Positions 1 through 8,999 of a stretch of DNA of 64,000 nucleotides are shown in pieces; position 1 is the stretch's first letter; each line of letters opens with the position of its first letter. The DNA lies in contig CAXXIY010000003.1 of assembly GCA_963675995.2 (NCBI GenBank), positions 124,001 through 188,000 on the forward strand, written 5' to 3'. A model generated the notes under the pieces. The model was not told the DNA's origin, did no database searches, and worked only from the letters and a program-made list of their open reading frames with translations. Made by a program: the position numbers and the translations under genes. This stretch comes from JAAFHB01 sp963675995 (GTDB lineage: Bacteria; Bacteroidota; Bacteroidia; Bacteroidales; Prolixibacteraceae).

Positions 1-1
1 A

Positions 2-2659
2 CAGAAAATCAACACTATTGGGAGTGCCATTAGTACGGTTACATCCGAAACACTCGAAAAAAGCACCGTCACTAATGTTGGAAATGCCCTTTTTGGCAGG
101 TTATCCGGGCTTATTGTTACCCAGCGGGGCGGTGAACCAGGAAACGACTTCCCTTCATTGATGATCCGGGGAAATACCACCTATTCAAATGGTAGTGCTC
201 CATTGATTATTGTAGACGGATTTCAGCGATCGATTGATCAACTGACAGTTGAGGAGATAGAAAGCGTTTCCGTTTTAAAAGACGCCGCCGCAACAGCCAT
301 GTACGGGATCAAGGGTGCCAATGGGGTAATTCTGGTAACAACCAAAAGGGGACTAAAGGGAGACGAAAAGATTGGGGTAAATATTAAATATGGGATGCAA
401 CAACCTACAAGGCTGCCAAATTTTATTAATTCCTACGATTATGCAAATTTGTATAATGAGGCTTTAACAAACGATGGCCGGCCTGCGCTTTATACGGCAA
501 GTGATATTCAAAAATATAAAGATGGATCTGACCCCTATTTCCACCCCGATGTCAATTGGTTTGATGAGATCTTACGTAAAAGTTCACCTATGATGGAAGC
601 CGGAGTTACCTTCAGGGGCGGAAACAGTGTTGTTCGTCATTACGTACTGGTCAACTATTTGATCAACGAGGGGTTGCTTAAAAACACCGATTGGAATGAT
701 GGTTATAGCACCGATGCTTCTTTCAAAAGACTTAATTTTCGTTCAAATATCGACATCAACATAACCAGGCATCTGGTAGCATCACTCGATATTGGTGGCC
801 GCATCGAAGATCGCAATGCCCCTGCCCCTACCACAAGTACAATTTTCGCAAATATATATGCCTATGCACCCAACTTCTTCCCGGTTCGCAATCCAAATGG
901 TACGTTTGGGGGAAATTCGGCTTATCAGGGCAATATCCTGGGTCAGGTCACCTCATCCGGCTATTCAGCCTCCAATGACCGTAACTTCCAGTCGTCATTC
1001 CGGCTTGAACACGATTTGAACCTGGTCACCAAAGGGCTGAAGGTTGGCGCAGTAGTTGCATTTGATAACTGGGCACGAGCCAGTGAGACCTATGCCAGAT
1101 CGTTTCCTGTTTATCAATTATCTACCGATGCAAATAATAATATGGTCTATACCAAATATGGTCAGGTAACACCACTTACGCGTACTGCGGGGAACAGCCA
1201 CAATTTCAGAACAAATTTTGAAACCTATCTTGATTACAACCGCAGTTTTGGATTACACGAATTAACAGCCAAACTTCTGTATCATCAGGATAAATATGTC
1301 ATCAACTGGACCGCAGGCAATAACATCCCTTACTTGTTAAATGGAGCTTCCGGTCGTGTCGCTTATGGCTACAATCAACGTTATTTTGCTGAATTAGTTG
1401 CCGGATATAACGGAACTGACCGCTTCCCAAAGACACATCAGTTTGGCTTTTTCCCCGCTGCATCATTGTCATGGGTCCTTTCTGAGGAGGATTTTATCAA
1501 ATCGCATTCCTGGATCAACTACCTCAAAGCCAGGGCTTCCTACGGTTTAGTCGGGAATGATAACATTGGAGCTGGTGAAGACCGAAACCTGTACATCTCC
1601 TATTATGTCAATAATGGTTCATATCCCTACGGCGACAGTAATTCATCGCTCACAGCAACTCAGGAGAGCAACTATCCGAACTATGACATTACCTGGGAAA
1701 AATCTTACAAAACTGATCTCGGAATCGATGGCCGCTTTTTCAATTGCCTTGATGTAGCTTTGGGCTATTTTCATGAAAAACGGACAGATATTGTTGATAC
1801 ACGAACCAACGAACTTCCTTCAATCCTTGGTATTACAGCAGGTTATGTAAATAATGGGATCGACTCACGATATGGTTTTGAGGCGACCCTGCAAATGGTA
1901 AAGGAGATTGGAGATTTTGGATATTCACTGGGTATAAACGGGGTCATTACCCAATCGCGAATTGATCGGCGGATCGAACCTGCTTATCCTAACGATTATC
2001 AATACCGCGTTGGACATCCTGTTAATCAATATTATGGATTGGAAGCAACGGGATTCTTAAGCCAGGAGGATATCAGTAATCCACAAACTCCGGTTTATAC
2101 TTTTCAGCAGGTAAAACCCGGTGACGTAAAATACAAAGATCAGGACAAAAATGGACTTATCGATGCAAATGATGAACTTCCGATTGGCAAATCCGGAAAT
2201 CCCACCTTATATTACGGAATCAATTTTGGCATAAAATACAAATCTGTTTCACTTAATGGTTTGCTCCAGGGATTGGGAGGTAAAGATGTGTTCATCAATG
2301 GACTTTCTGGCCCAATGGGTAAAAAAGCCCAGATATCGGAATATGTAATGAATCGCTGGACCCCTGCAACCAGTGCGACCGCCGAATTTCCACGTCTTAG
2401 CACACTGGATAATTCAAACAATTATCGCAGCAGTACCCTCTGGATCCGTTCGGGAGATTATCTCAAATTGCGCAGTATCGAGCTGGCTTATGATTTTCCT
2501 AAAACTTTATTAGCTTCATTACACTTGTCCACCTGTAAACTATTCATCCAGGGGATGAACCTGCTTACGTTCGATAAGATTAAGAACCTTGATCCTGAAA
2601 TCTTCACAGGCTATCCGGCTCTTAAATCGTATAACGTTGGACTTCGGTTACAATTCTAA
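2..2659 (+). CDS. SusC/RagA-type TonB-dependent outer-membrane transporter, 5'-truncated
   Basis: The reading frame is open from base 2, so the start, signal peptide and any N-terminal carboxypeptidase-like domain lie outside the window. The first visible residues belong to the TonB plug domain. They include the typical stretches MIRGN, PLIIVDGF and VSVLKDAAATAMYG followed by GANGVILVTTKRG. The remaining roughly 750 residues are a beta-barrel with alternating aromatic residues, ending in VGLRLQF with a terminal Phe as expected for an outer-membrane protein. SusC proteins import oligosaccharides (or peptides) across the outer membrane with a SusD lid. The SusD gene follows 23 bp downstream. 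The substrate cannot be read from the sequence. The nearby GH97 enzyme suggests an alpha-linked glycan or glycoside. Confidence 0.95.
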   Translation, partial: QKINTIGSAISTVTSETLEKSTVTNVGNALFGRLSGLIVTQRGGEPGNDFPSLMIRGNTTYSNGSAPLIIVDGFQRSIDQLTVEEIESVSVLKDAAATAMYGIKGANGVILVTTKRGLKGDEKIGVNIKYGMQQPTRLPNFINSYDYANLYNEALTNDGRPALYTASDIQKYKDGSDPYFHPDVNWFDEILRKSSPMMEAGVTFRGGNSVVRHYVLVNYLINEGLLKNTDWNDGYSTDASFKRLNFRSNIDINITRHLVASLDIGGRIEDRNAPAPTTSTIFANIYAYAPNFFPVRNPNGTFGGNSAYQGNILGQVTSSGYSASNDRNFQSSFRLEHDLNLVTKGLKVGAVVAFDNWARASETYARSFPVYQLSTDANNNMVYTKYGQVTPLTRTAGNSHNFRTNFETYLDYNRSFGLHELTAKLLYHQDKYVINWTAGNNIPYLLNGASGRVAYGYNQRYFAELVAGYNGTDRFPKTHQFGFFPAASLSWVLSEEDFIKSHSWINYLKARASYGLVGNDNIGAGEDRNLYISYYVNNGSYPYGDSNSSLTATQESNYPNYDITWEKSYKTDLGIDGRFFNCLDVALGYFHEKRTDIVDTRTNELPSILGITAGYVNNGIDSRYGFEATLQMVKEIGDFGYSLGINGVITQSRIDRRIEPAYPNDYQYRVGHPVNQYYGLEATGFLSQEDISNPQTPVYTFQQVKPGDVKYKDQDKNGLIDANDELPIGKSGNPTLYYGINFGIKYKSVSLNGLLQGLGGKDVFINGLSGPMGKKAQISEYVMNRWTPATSATAEFPRLSTLDNSNNYRSSTLWIRSGDYLKLRSIELAYDFPKTLLASLHLSTCKLFIQGMNLLTFDKIKNLDPEIFTGYPALKSYNVGLRLQF

Positions 2660-2682
2660 TAGATTTAATTAAAGAATAAATT

Positions 2683-4356
2683 ATGAAAACAAAAATATCA
2701 GGTTTATTATTGATTCTAGTTCTGGTCGTCTCCTCATGTAAAAACTATTTTGATTTCGAGAATAGTACTTTAATGAAGGAGGAAATGGTTTTCTCTGACT
2801 ACACCCTGTTAAAGCAGGTTTTGGCGAATGCTTATGCTCAGCTTCCTGCATCTTTCAACAGAATCGATAACGGTATGCTGGCTTCAGCTACGGATGAGTC
2901 GGAACATGCCTGGGATTATTCAGCTATTCAAAACTTTAATACGGGAAGCTGGAATTCATTTTCGAATCCCGATGATGTCTGGAGCAGGCAATATCAGTTT
3001 GTCCGACGGGCCTATCTGTTTTTACATGGTGCTGATACAGTTACTTTCAGACAGTTCAAGTATGTCGATGATGTGACCTACAACCGCTACACCCTGGAAT
3101 TGAAACAATTCCGCGCCCAGGCGAGGTTTCTGATTGCCTTCTCGTATTTCGAACTTTTCAAACGGTACGGCGGTGTTCCTATTGTAAATCGTTTGCTCTC
3201 GGTCGATGAAGATCTCGACCTTCCCAAAAGTAGCATTGCCGATGTTGTGAAATTCATTGTTGCCAATTGTGACAGTGCGATCAGGGTGTTACCCAAGAGT
3301 TACGATGCCACCAATACGGGACGTGCTACACTAGGCGCAGCAATGGCTCTAAAATGCCGAACATTTCTATATGCCGCCAGTCCACTCTATAACAACGGAA
3401 CCTATAACAAAGCTTTATGTGATAGCGCTGCCAGAATTGCCAGCTCGTTCATCGCTACCGGAGGGATTCTGAAGAGTACCTATGCACTTGAAAGTAACTA
3501 TGGAACCTTATTTACCCGCAAGTACAATAGTTTGGAGTTGATCTTTGAACGGAGGGATGGCAATTCAAACAGTTTTGAGAAGGCTAATTTCCCCATTGGT
3601 TTTGATGGTGCAGGTGTTGGTGCTACCTGTCCGTCACAAAATCTGGTTGACGCCTATGAGATGAAAACCACGGGAAAACCAATTTCCGATCCCACTTCGG
3701 GTTATGATCCCATGAATCCCTATTTGAATCGTGATCCCCGCTTAGGGTATACTGTAATCTGGAATAATTCAACCTTTAAAGCCCGCCCTATTGAATTATG
3801 GACCGGCGGACTTGACGGAAAGGGGAAAGAAAAAGCCTCAAAAACAGGATACTATCTGAAAAAATATGTGGACGATAACCTGAATCTGTTGCTCAACAAT
3901 ACGAGCCGTCACTGTTGGTACTTTTTCCGTTTGGGGGAAATTTATCTCAATTATGCCGAAGCCATGAACGAAGCATTTGGCCCTTCCGATGCACGATATG
4001 GTTTAACAGCTTATGATGCAGTAAAGGCGATCAGGGCTCGGGCAGGAATGCCGGCTCTTGCAGCAACCGATTATGCCTCCGCCGATCTCTTACGCGAAAA
4101 AATTCGCAATGAACGTCGTATCGAACTGGCTTTTGAAGAGCATAGGAGCTGGGATGTCCGTCGTTGGCAAATCGCTGAATCTACCCTGGGTGCCGATCTG
4201 AGGGGTATGGATATTGTGAAAAATTCAGATGCAACTTTTACCTATACACCCTATGTGGTTGAAAAAAGGGTATTTTTACCTAAAATGTATTTTTACCCCA
4301 TTCCGGATGCCGAAATCATTAAAGAGAAAAAACTCATCCAAAATACAGGTTGGTAA
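2683..4356 (+). CDS. SusD/RagB-family nutrient-binding outer-membrane lipoprotein
   Basis: This 557-residue protein begins with a lipoprotein signal peptide. A basic start (MKTK) is followed by a hydrophobic stretch and the lipobox VVSSC, with the lipidated Cys near residue 19. The rest shows the helical TPR-rich SusD fold, with RAQARFLIAFSYFELFKRYGG and the conserved C-terminal stretch IRNERRIELAFEEHRSWDVRRW. It ends in FYPIPDAEI...NTGW, the usual SusD ending. It would sit on the cell surface as the lid of the SusC barrel encoded just upstream. The 23-bp spacing implies one transcript. Ligand specificity is not readable. Confidence 0.96.
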   Translation: MKTKISGLLLILVLVVSSCKNYFDFENSTLMKEEMVFSDYTLLKQVLANAYAQLPASFNRIDNGMLASATDESEHAWDYSAIQNFNTGSWNSFSNPDDVWSRQYQFVRRAYLFLHGADTVTFRQFKYVDDVTYNRYTLELKQFRAQARFLIAFSYFELFKRYGGVPIVNRLLSVDEDLDLPKSSIADVVKFIVANCDSAIRVLPKSYDATNTGRATLGAAMALKCRTFLYAASPLYNNGTYNKALCDSAARIASSFIATGGILKSTYALESNYGTLFTRKYNSLELIFERRDGNSNSFEKANFPIGFDGAGVGATCPSQNLVDAYEMKTTGKPISDPTSGYDPMNPYLNRDPRLGYTVIWNNSTFKARPIELWTGGLDGKGKEKASKTGYYLKKYVDDNLNLLLNNTSRHCWYFFRLGEIYLNYAEAMNEAFGPSDARYGLTAYDAVKAIRARAGMPALAATDYASADLLREKIRNERRIELAFEEHRSWDVRRWQIAESTLGADLRGMDIVKNSDATFTYTPYVVEKRVFLPKMYFYPIPDAEIIKEKKLIQNTGW

Positions 4357-4391
4357 ATTTGAATTAGTGCTGATAGGTTTTTAAAAAATGG

Positions 4392-4422
4392 GATAAGTGG
4401 CTCAGATTTCGGGCCACTTATC
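4392..4422 (+). terminator. Stem-loop between susD and the GH97 gene
   Basis: A perfect 10-bp stem (GATAAGTGGC with GCCACTTATC) encloses an 11-nt loop and is followed by a weak T-rich tail (TTCTT). It lies 36 bp after the SusD stop. It could be a partial terminator or an mRNA-processing hairpin that sets SusCD levels above those of the downstream enzyme. The short T tract makes complete termination doubtful. Confidence 0.5.
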
Positions 4423-4461
4423 TTCTTAAATGACAACAACAATATATCACTAAAAGACAAA

Positions 4462-6363
4462 ATGATGAATAAAGCAATTATTTTATGTCTCCTGACTATT
4501 GCTCTGAATATCTTTAAAAATCAGGCATTGGCAATTGATTTGAAGTCGCCCGACAGCAAAGTGGTGTTGCACTTTGAATTGAAGATGATCGATAGGGAGA
4601 ATGGATGCCCGGTTTACAGCATGAGCTATGACGGTCAACCCGTTTTATCTGAATCACGGCTCGGACTAGTGGAACGTACACTCCCATTGACACATGGATT
4701 TCAAATCACAGGTCAGAAAACAAATAAGAACAATACGACCTGGAAGCCGGTAGTTGGCGAGCGTGAAATCATCCGCGATAACTACAACCAATTGGTCGTT
4801 AACTTGCAAATCGCAGCAGAGACGGTGCCGAAGAGAAAATTGATACTCACTTTTCGTGCTTACAACGAAGGGATCGCATTCAATTACACCCTTTCGGAAG
4901 GAAACGGCTCTAAATTTGCAATCACCGACGAGATAACCCAGTTTGCTTTCACAGGTGACCACACCGCATGGGCAGTTTACAGAGCTCAGGGGAATTATGC
5001 ACAGAGTGGGATACCATTAAGCAAGATTAACCCAGGAGTTGAACGACCTTTGACCGTACGGTTGTCAGAAAATCTCTATGTGGCGATTACTGAAGCCAGA
5101 CTGGTTGACTATGCACGGATGAAACTGCGCCGCACAGAGGGTTTGAACAATACATTTGAAGCTTTTCTCAATGCCGAACCAAAGAAGGGAGGCGGAATTC
5201 AGAGTGGAGAGGTGACAGGAGAAACGCCATTCACCACTCCATGGCGTGTGGTGATGGTGGCCGATTCACCTGGGAAGTTGCTGGAACAAAATTATCTGGT
5301 GATGAACCTTAACGAACCCTGTGCACTGACCGATGTTTCATGGATCAAACCGGGTAAAGTGATCCGGGAAGCGAGCCTGACTACAACCGGAGGTAAAGCA
5401 TGTGTGGATTTTGCTTTAAGCCACGGTTTGCAGTACATCGAGTACGATGCCGGCTGGTACGGACGGGAAGAAGATAAGGCTTCGGATGCCAGTGGTGTCC
5501 ATCTTGACCCGCGACGAAATCCAGACCCAAACTCACTGAATCTGCGTGAGGTAATTGATTATGCAAACTCAAAAGGTATTGGAGTGATCCTGTATGTAAA
5601 CCACCTCGCAATGGAAAAACAACTGGATGAAATTCTTCCCCTTTATGAGAAATGGGGAGTTAAAGGGGTGAAGTATGGTTTTGTGAACGTAGGAAGTCAG
5701 TACTGGACTGCATGGCTTCACGAGGCGATCCGTAACGCTGCTGCCCATCATCTGATGGTAGACATCCATGATGAATTTCGAAGTACGGGCTACCAACGGA
5801 CCTATCCCAATCTGATCACTGTTGAAGGGATCGCAGGTAACGAGGAATTCCCAACACCGGTACACAACGCCACTCTTCCCTTCACCCGATTTCTGACAGG
5901 TCCGGGCGATTACACCTATTGTTGGAATTCAAATCGCCTGAAAGTCACCAAAGTGCACCAAATGGCACTCTCAACAATCTACTTCAGCCCGTGGCAGTTC
6001 CTTTTCTGGTACGATTCTCCTAAAATAATATCTGATGAACCTGCTTTGGATTATTGGAAAAATTTACCAACAACCTGGGATGAAACACGCGTGTTGCAGG
6101 GAATTATTGGACAAAGAGCTGTTATTGCCAGACGAAAAGGAATGGAATGGTTTGTGGGTGCCATTGCCCCCGTGGATGGAAAATTTTCTGTTTCCCTCGA
6201 TTTTCTATCCAAAGGACAGAAATTTTTAGCTACACTATACTCCGATAACCTTGATGGAAAAGGAATTAAAATAGAAAGGCGAAATGTTGACCGCAGGACA
6301 GTGTTGAATGCCGATCTTCTGCCTAATGGTGGATTGGCGATTCAAATGGTACCTTTGAAATGA
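4462..6363 (+). CDS. Glycoside hydrolase family 97 (SusB-like alpha-glycosidase)
   Basis: A 633-residue secreted enzyme. A signal peptide ends near ALA/IDL at residues 23-25. The start could be either of the two adjacent ATGs. An N-terminal beta-supersandwich contains SPDSKVVLHFEL and RAYNEGIAFNY. It leads into a TIM barrel with YIEYDAGWYG, HDEF and RTYPNLITVEG, then PTTWDETRVL and IARRKGMEWFVG near the C-terminus; these are typical GH97 segments. At residues 404-407 the strand reads KYGF. Retaining GH97 members have an Asp nucleophile (KVDF type) there, so this looks like the inverting SusB-type subgroup. Glu438 falls where I recall SusB's catalytic Glu439. It probably removes an alpha-linked glucosyl or galactosyl group in the periplasm after SusCD uptake. 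Confidence 0.9.
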   Translation: MMNKAIILCLLTIALNIFKNQALAIDLKSPDSKVVLHFELKMIDRENGCPVYSMSYDGQPVLSESRLGLVERTLPLTHGFQITGQKTNKNNTTWKPVVGEREIIRDNYNQLVVNLQIAAETVPKRKLILTFRAYNEGIAFNYTLSEGNGSKFAITDEITQFAFTGDHTAWAVYRAQGNYAQSGIPLSKINPGVERPLTVRLSENLYVAITEARLVDYARMKLRRTEGLNNTFEAFLNAEPKKGGGIQSGEVTGETPFTTPWRVVMVADSPGKLLEQNYLVMNLNEPCALTDVSWIKPGKVIREASLTTTGGKACVDFALSHGLQYIEYDAGWYGREEDKASDASGVHLDPRRNPDPNSLNLREVIDYANSKGIGVILYVNHLAMEKQLDEILPLYEKWGVKGVKYGFVNVGSQYWTAWLHEAIRNAAAHHLMVDIHDEFRSTGYQRTYPNLITVEGIAGNEEFPTPVHNATLPFTRFLTGPGDYTYCWNSNRLKVTKVHQMALSTIYFSPWQFLFWYDSPKIISDEPALDYWKNLPTTWDETRVLQGIIGQRAVIARRKGMEWFVGAIAPVDGKFSVSLDFLSKGQKFLATLYSDNLDGKGIKIERRNVDRRTVLNADLLPNGGLAIQMVPLK

Positions 6364-6581
6364 ATTAAGATTAACTCCAGTAATAAAAATGAGATAATGT
6401 CGTATTGCCATGAATAGCTGCTCTCTTAAAGATCCAAAATAAAAAAATAAGGTTCAGTTTATAAATAGCCGGAAGTGTATTCGAGTTACAAATCCTAACT
6501 AAAAACTCCGGCTTGCAAACATGGTGGTTTTCTCATTGGAAACAATACAACAACCTATCATCAGGGACATGGTGTGAGATA

Positions 6582-6665
6582 GGAACGCAGAAGATACAGA
6601 TGCAACCGATTAACTCAGATGTTTTTATCTGTGTAAATCAGCTGAATCCGGTATATCAGCGTTCC
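6582..6665. repeat. 84-nt imperfect palindrome centred at 6623/6624
   Basis: Three separate pairs of arms share one centre of symmetry: GGAACGC (6582-6588) with GCGTTCC (6659-6665), GATT (6608-6611) with AATC (6636-6639), and CAGAT (6616-6620) with ATCTG (6627-6631). The bases between them pair only partly. One centre for all arms indicates a single folded element. It may be a REP- or MITE-like intergenic repeat, an RNA structure or an operator. Only one copy is in the window. Confidence 0.6.
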
Positions 6666-6700
6666 TGATTTTGTTTTTACCAACCATACGATTTATTTAA

Positions 6701-6731
6701 TTGGTTACAGAAATAAAAAAATCTAAATTTG
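6701..6731 (+). promoter_or_regulatory. Bacteroidota-type promoter for the glycyl radical operon
   Basis: TTG at 6701-6703, a 20-nt spacer and TAAATTTG at 6724-6731 fit the phylum's -33/-7 consensus (TTG ... TAnnTTTG) exactly. Transcription would begin near 6738, about a dozen bases before the ATG at 6750. The GRE and its activase can therefore be expressed apart from the SusCD-GH97 genes. Confidence 0.6.
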
Positions 6732-6749
6732 TAATCAAAACATCATCAA

Positions 6750-8990
6750 ATGGCTGAAATAAGAAAACTTGACCGACGCGATTTCTTTAAAATTTCATCT
6801 ACAGCCGGAATTGGGGCATTAATGGTGGGCATGAGTAATAATTTGGTTGCAAATGAGAGCATTGACCGCCTCCCTCTGGGTTGGAAATCTTCCTGGCATC
6901 CTGAATCACCCAAACGGTTATCTGAACTAACCCGTCGATTAGCAAAGATTGCTTTAGATGGAGAACATGGGCGAAGTATGACGCATGCCGATTGGCTATT
7001 TCCTGAAAAAAATGATCCCTCTCTTTCAATGAACCGGAAGTATGCCCTGGCTGCCATCTCAATTGCAAAAAATGCTCCCCTTCGGATAATCCCTGGTGAA
7101 ATTATCGTAGGTTCTGCGACATTGCTGGAAGCTTCCCTACATGAAATACCTTTACTTGGCATCTCCAGTATCAGCCATACCACACTTGGATTCAACGACA
7201 TATTAACGATAGGATATAAAGGACTCAGAAGAAAAATAGAAACACGACTTTCTGAGGGAGGGCTTGATCTAAAAGGAGTTGATCTGCTTAAGTCGATGCT
7301 TACAGTACTTGAGGCAGCCACCATCTGGAATAACCGGAATATTGAACTGCTGGAACATCAACTGGCAACAGCCTCGGGTGATGAAAAGATGTTTATCCAA
7401 AAGACCATCAATTCCCTGACCCATGTCCCTGAGAATCCACCGACAAACTTCAGGGATGCAGTACAATCCTTATGGTCGATGTATGCCTTCCAGCGACTGA
7501 TGGGAAATTGGTCAGGTCTTGGACGAATTGACGAAATGTTAGGGAGCTTTCTCAGGCATGATCTGGACGAAGGGATATTAAACCTGAATGAGGCACGTGA
7601 AATTTTGTCCCATTTTTGGATCAAAGGTTGTGAATGGATCGGGAATACTCAATCCAAAGGATCAGGCGACGCACAGTTTTATCAGAATATCATCCTTGGC
7701 GGAATAGATAAGGAGAGTAAGGAAGTGACAAATGAGGTCACCTATCTGGTACTTGACATCATAGAAGAATTGCACATCAGCGATTTCCCGGTTGCAGTCA
7801 GGGTCGGGAAGAACACTCCGGGAAAATTAATCAAACGCATCGCCGAAGTCCAGCGACTGGGAGGTGGCATTGTGGCTGTTTACAACGAGTCGGTCGTAAT
7901 CGACAGCCTGGTGAAATCGGGATATCCTTTGCAGGAAGCACGCTGTTTTACCAATGATGGGTGCTGGGAAGTACTTATTCCGGGAAAAACAAAATTCATT
8001 TACATTCCAAGTGATTCACTCAGTTTACTCCATTCGGTGCTCGGACTACATGAGTCGGAAACAACAATCCAATTCACCGATTTTGAAACGTTGTATCGTG
8101 TTTATATTAAAAAACTTGAAGACAAAATTGCAGAATTAAACCATCAGATTGACAATTATTACCAACAGGAATTTGGTCATCCGCTGGCATCCATGTTTGT
8201 TGAGGGTTGTATCGAAAAAGGGTTGGGTTACGAAAGTCGTGGACCCAAATACAACGTGGTGGCCATTCATTTTGGTGGTTTTGCAGATACCGCAAATAGC
8301 TTGCTGGTATTGAAGGAGCTGGTATATGATCAGAAATTCTTAAGTTTTCCTGAATTTGTTCAGATTTTAAAAGACGATTGGAAAGGGAGTGAACCTTTAA
8401 GAAAATTAATTCAGACCCGATTTGAATTTTATGGCAATGACAACAGCAAAAGTGATGGTATGTTGAATCGCGTGTTTAATGATTATACCGAAATTGTTTC
8501 GAGGGTAAAGGAACGAAACGGAATAAGACGCCCAGCCGGGATAAGCACTTTTGGCCGCGAACTGGAGTGGCTACCTCAACGGAAGGCATCACCCTGCGGA
8601 ACCAAACACGATGCAGTACTTGCCACCAACTTCTCACCCTCGCCGGGATCCGATAAAAAAGGACCTACTGCAGTCTTAAAATCGTATTGCAAAATGGATT
8701 TTACCCGTTTACCAAGCGGCGCCACTGTTGAATTGAAGATTCTACCTGACTCCGTAAAAGGGGAGAATGGAATTGAAGCGTTGTCAGGTCTTACGAAAAC
8801 CTTTATTGCTCTGGGCGGATTTTATATGCACATCGATGTAGTCGATTCTGCGACTTTGATTGATGCCCAGATGCATCCCGACCGCTACCCTAATTTGCCT
8901 GTCCGCGTAGCAGGATGGTCGGCGAGGTTTACTACGCTCAACAAACAATGGCAGGATATGATTATCAACCGGACCCAGCAAATGGTTTAA
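6750..8990 (+). CDS. Glycyl radical enzyme (PFL-like) with twin-arginine-like leader
   Basis: A 746-residue member of the pyruvate formate-lyase/dehydratase superfamily. The active-site Cys405 lies in GCWE (404-407). The radical-bearing Gly722 lies in RVAGWSARF near the C-terminus. Other family segments are present: GLGRIDEML, QNIILGG and GPTAVLKS. Such enzymes use a thiyl radical to cleave C-C, C-N or C-O bonds or to dehydrate diols. Cys-x-Glu and His143 resemble the dehydratase/lyase branch, but the substrate is not assignable. The N-terminus, DRRDFFKIS followed by a hydrophobic stretch to about residue 34, looks like a Tat signal. That is odd for an enzyme activated in the cytoplasm. The activase starts 9 bp downstream. 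Slightly shorter than typical family members (about 780-850). Confidence 0.9.
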   Translation: MAEIRKLDRRDFFKISSTAGIGALMVGMSNNLVANESIDRLPLGWKSSWHPESPKRLSELTRRLAKIALDGEHGRSMTHADWLFPEKNDPSLSMNRKYALAAISIAKNAPLRIIPGEIIVGSATLLEASLHEIPLLGISSISHTTLGFNDILTIGYKGLRRKIETRLSEGGLDLKGVDLLKSMLTVLEAATIWNNRNIELLEHQLATASGDEKMFIQKTINSLTHVPENPPTNFRDAVQSLWSMYAFQRLMGNWSGLGRIDEMLGSFLRHDLDEGILNLNEAREILSHFWIKGCEWIGNTQSKGSGDAQFYQNIILGGIDKESKEVTNEVTYLVLDIIEELHISDFPVAVRVGKNTPGKLIKRIAEVQRLGGGIVAVYNESVVIDSLVKSGYPLQEARCFTNDGCWEVLIPGKTKFIYIPSDSLSLLHSVLGLHESETTIQFTDFETLYRVYIKKLEDKIAELNHQIDNYYQQEFGHPLASMFVEGCIEKGLGYESRGPKYNVVAIHFGGFADTANSLLVLKELVYDQKFLSFPEFVQILKDDWKGSEPLRKLIQTRFEFYGNDNSKSDGMLNRVFNDYTEIVSRVKERNGIRRPAGISTFGRELEWLPQRKASPCGTKHDAVLATNFSPSPGSDKKGPTAVLKSYCKMDFTRLPSGATVELKILPDSVKGENGIEALSGLTKTFIALGGFYMHIDVVDSATLIDAQMHPDRYPNLPVRVAGWSARFTTLNKQWQDMIINRTQQMV

Positions 8991-8999
8991 TCATTCAAT

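Larger units (their letters stand above)
6364..6749. other. 386-bp intergenic region before the glycyl radical gene
   Basis: No credible coding sequence. It holds an imperfect palindrome of about 84 nt (6582-6665) and a Bacteroidota promoter (6701-6731), both listed separately. A weak inverted pair also occurs near 6462-6512, with AGCCGGA matching TCCGGCT across a long loop. It could act as a terminator for the GH97 transcript. Confidence 0.6.
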
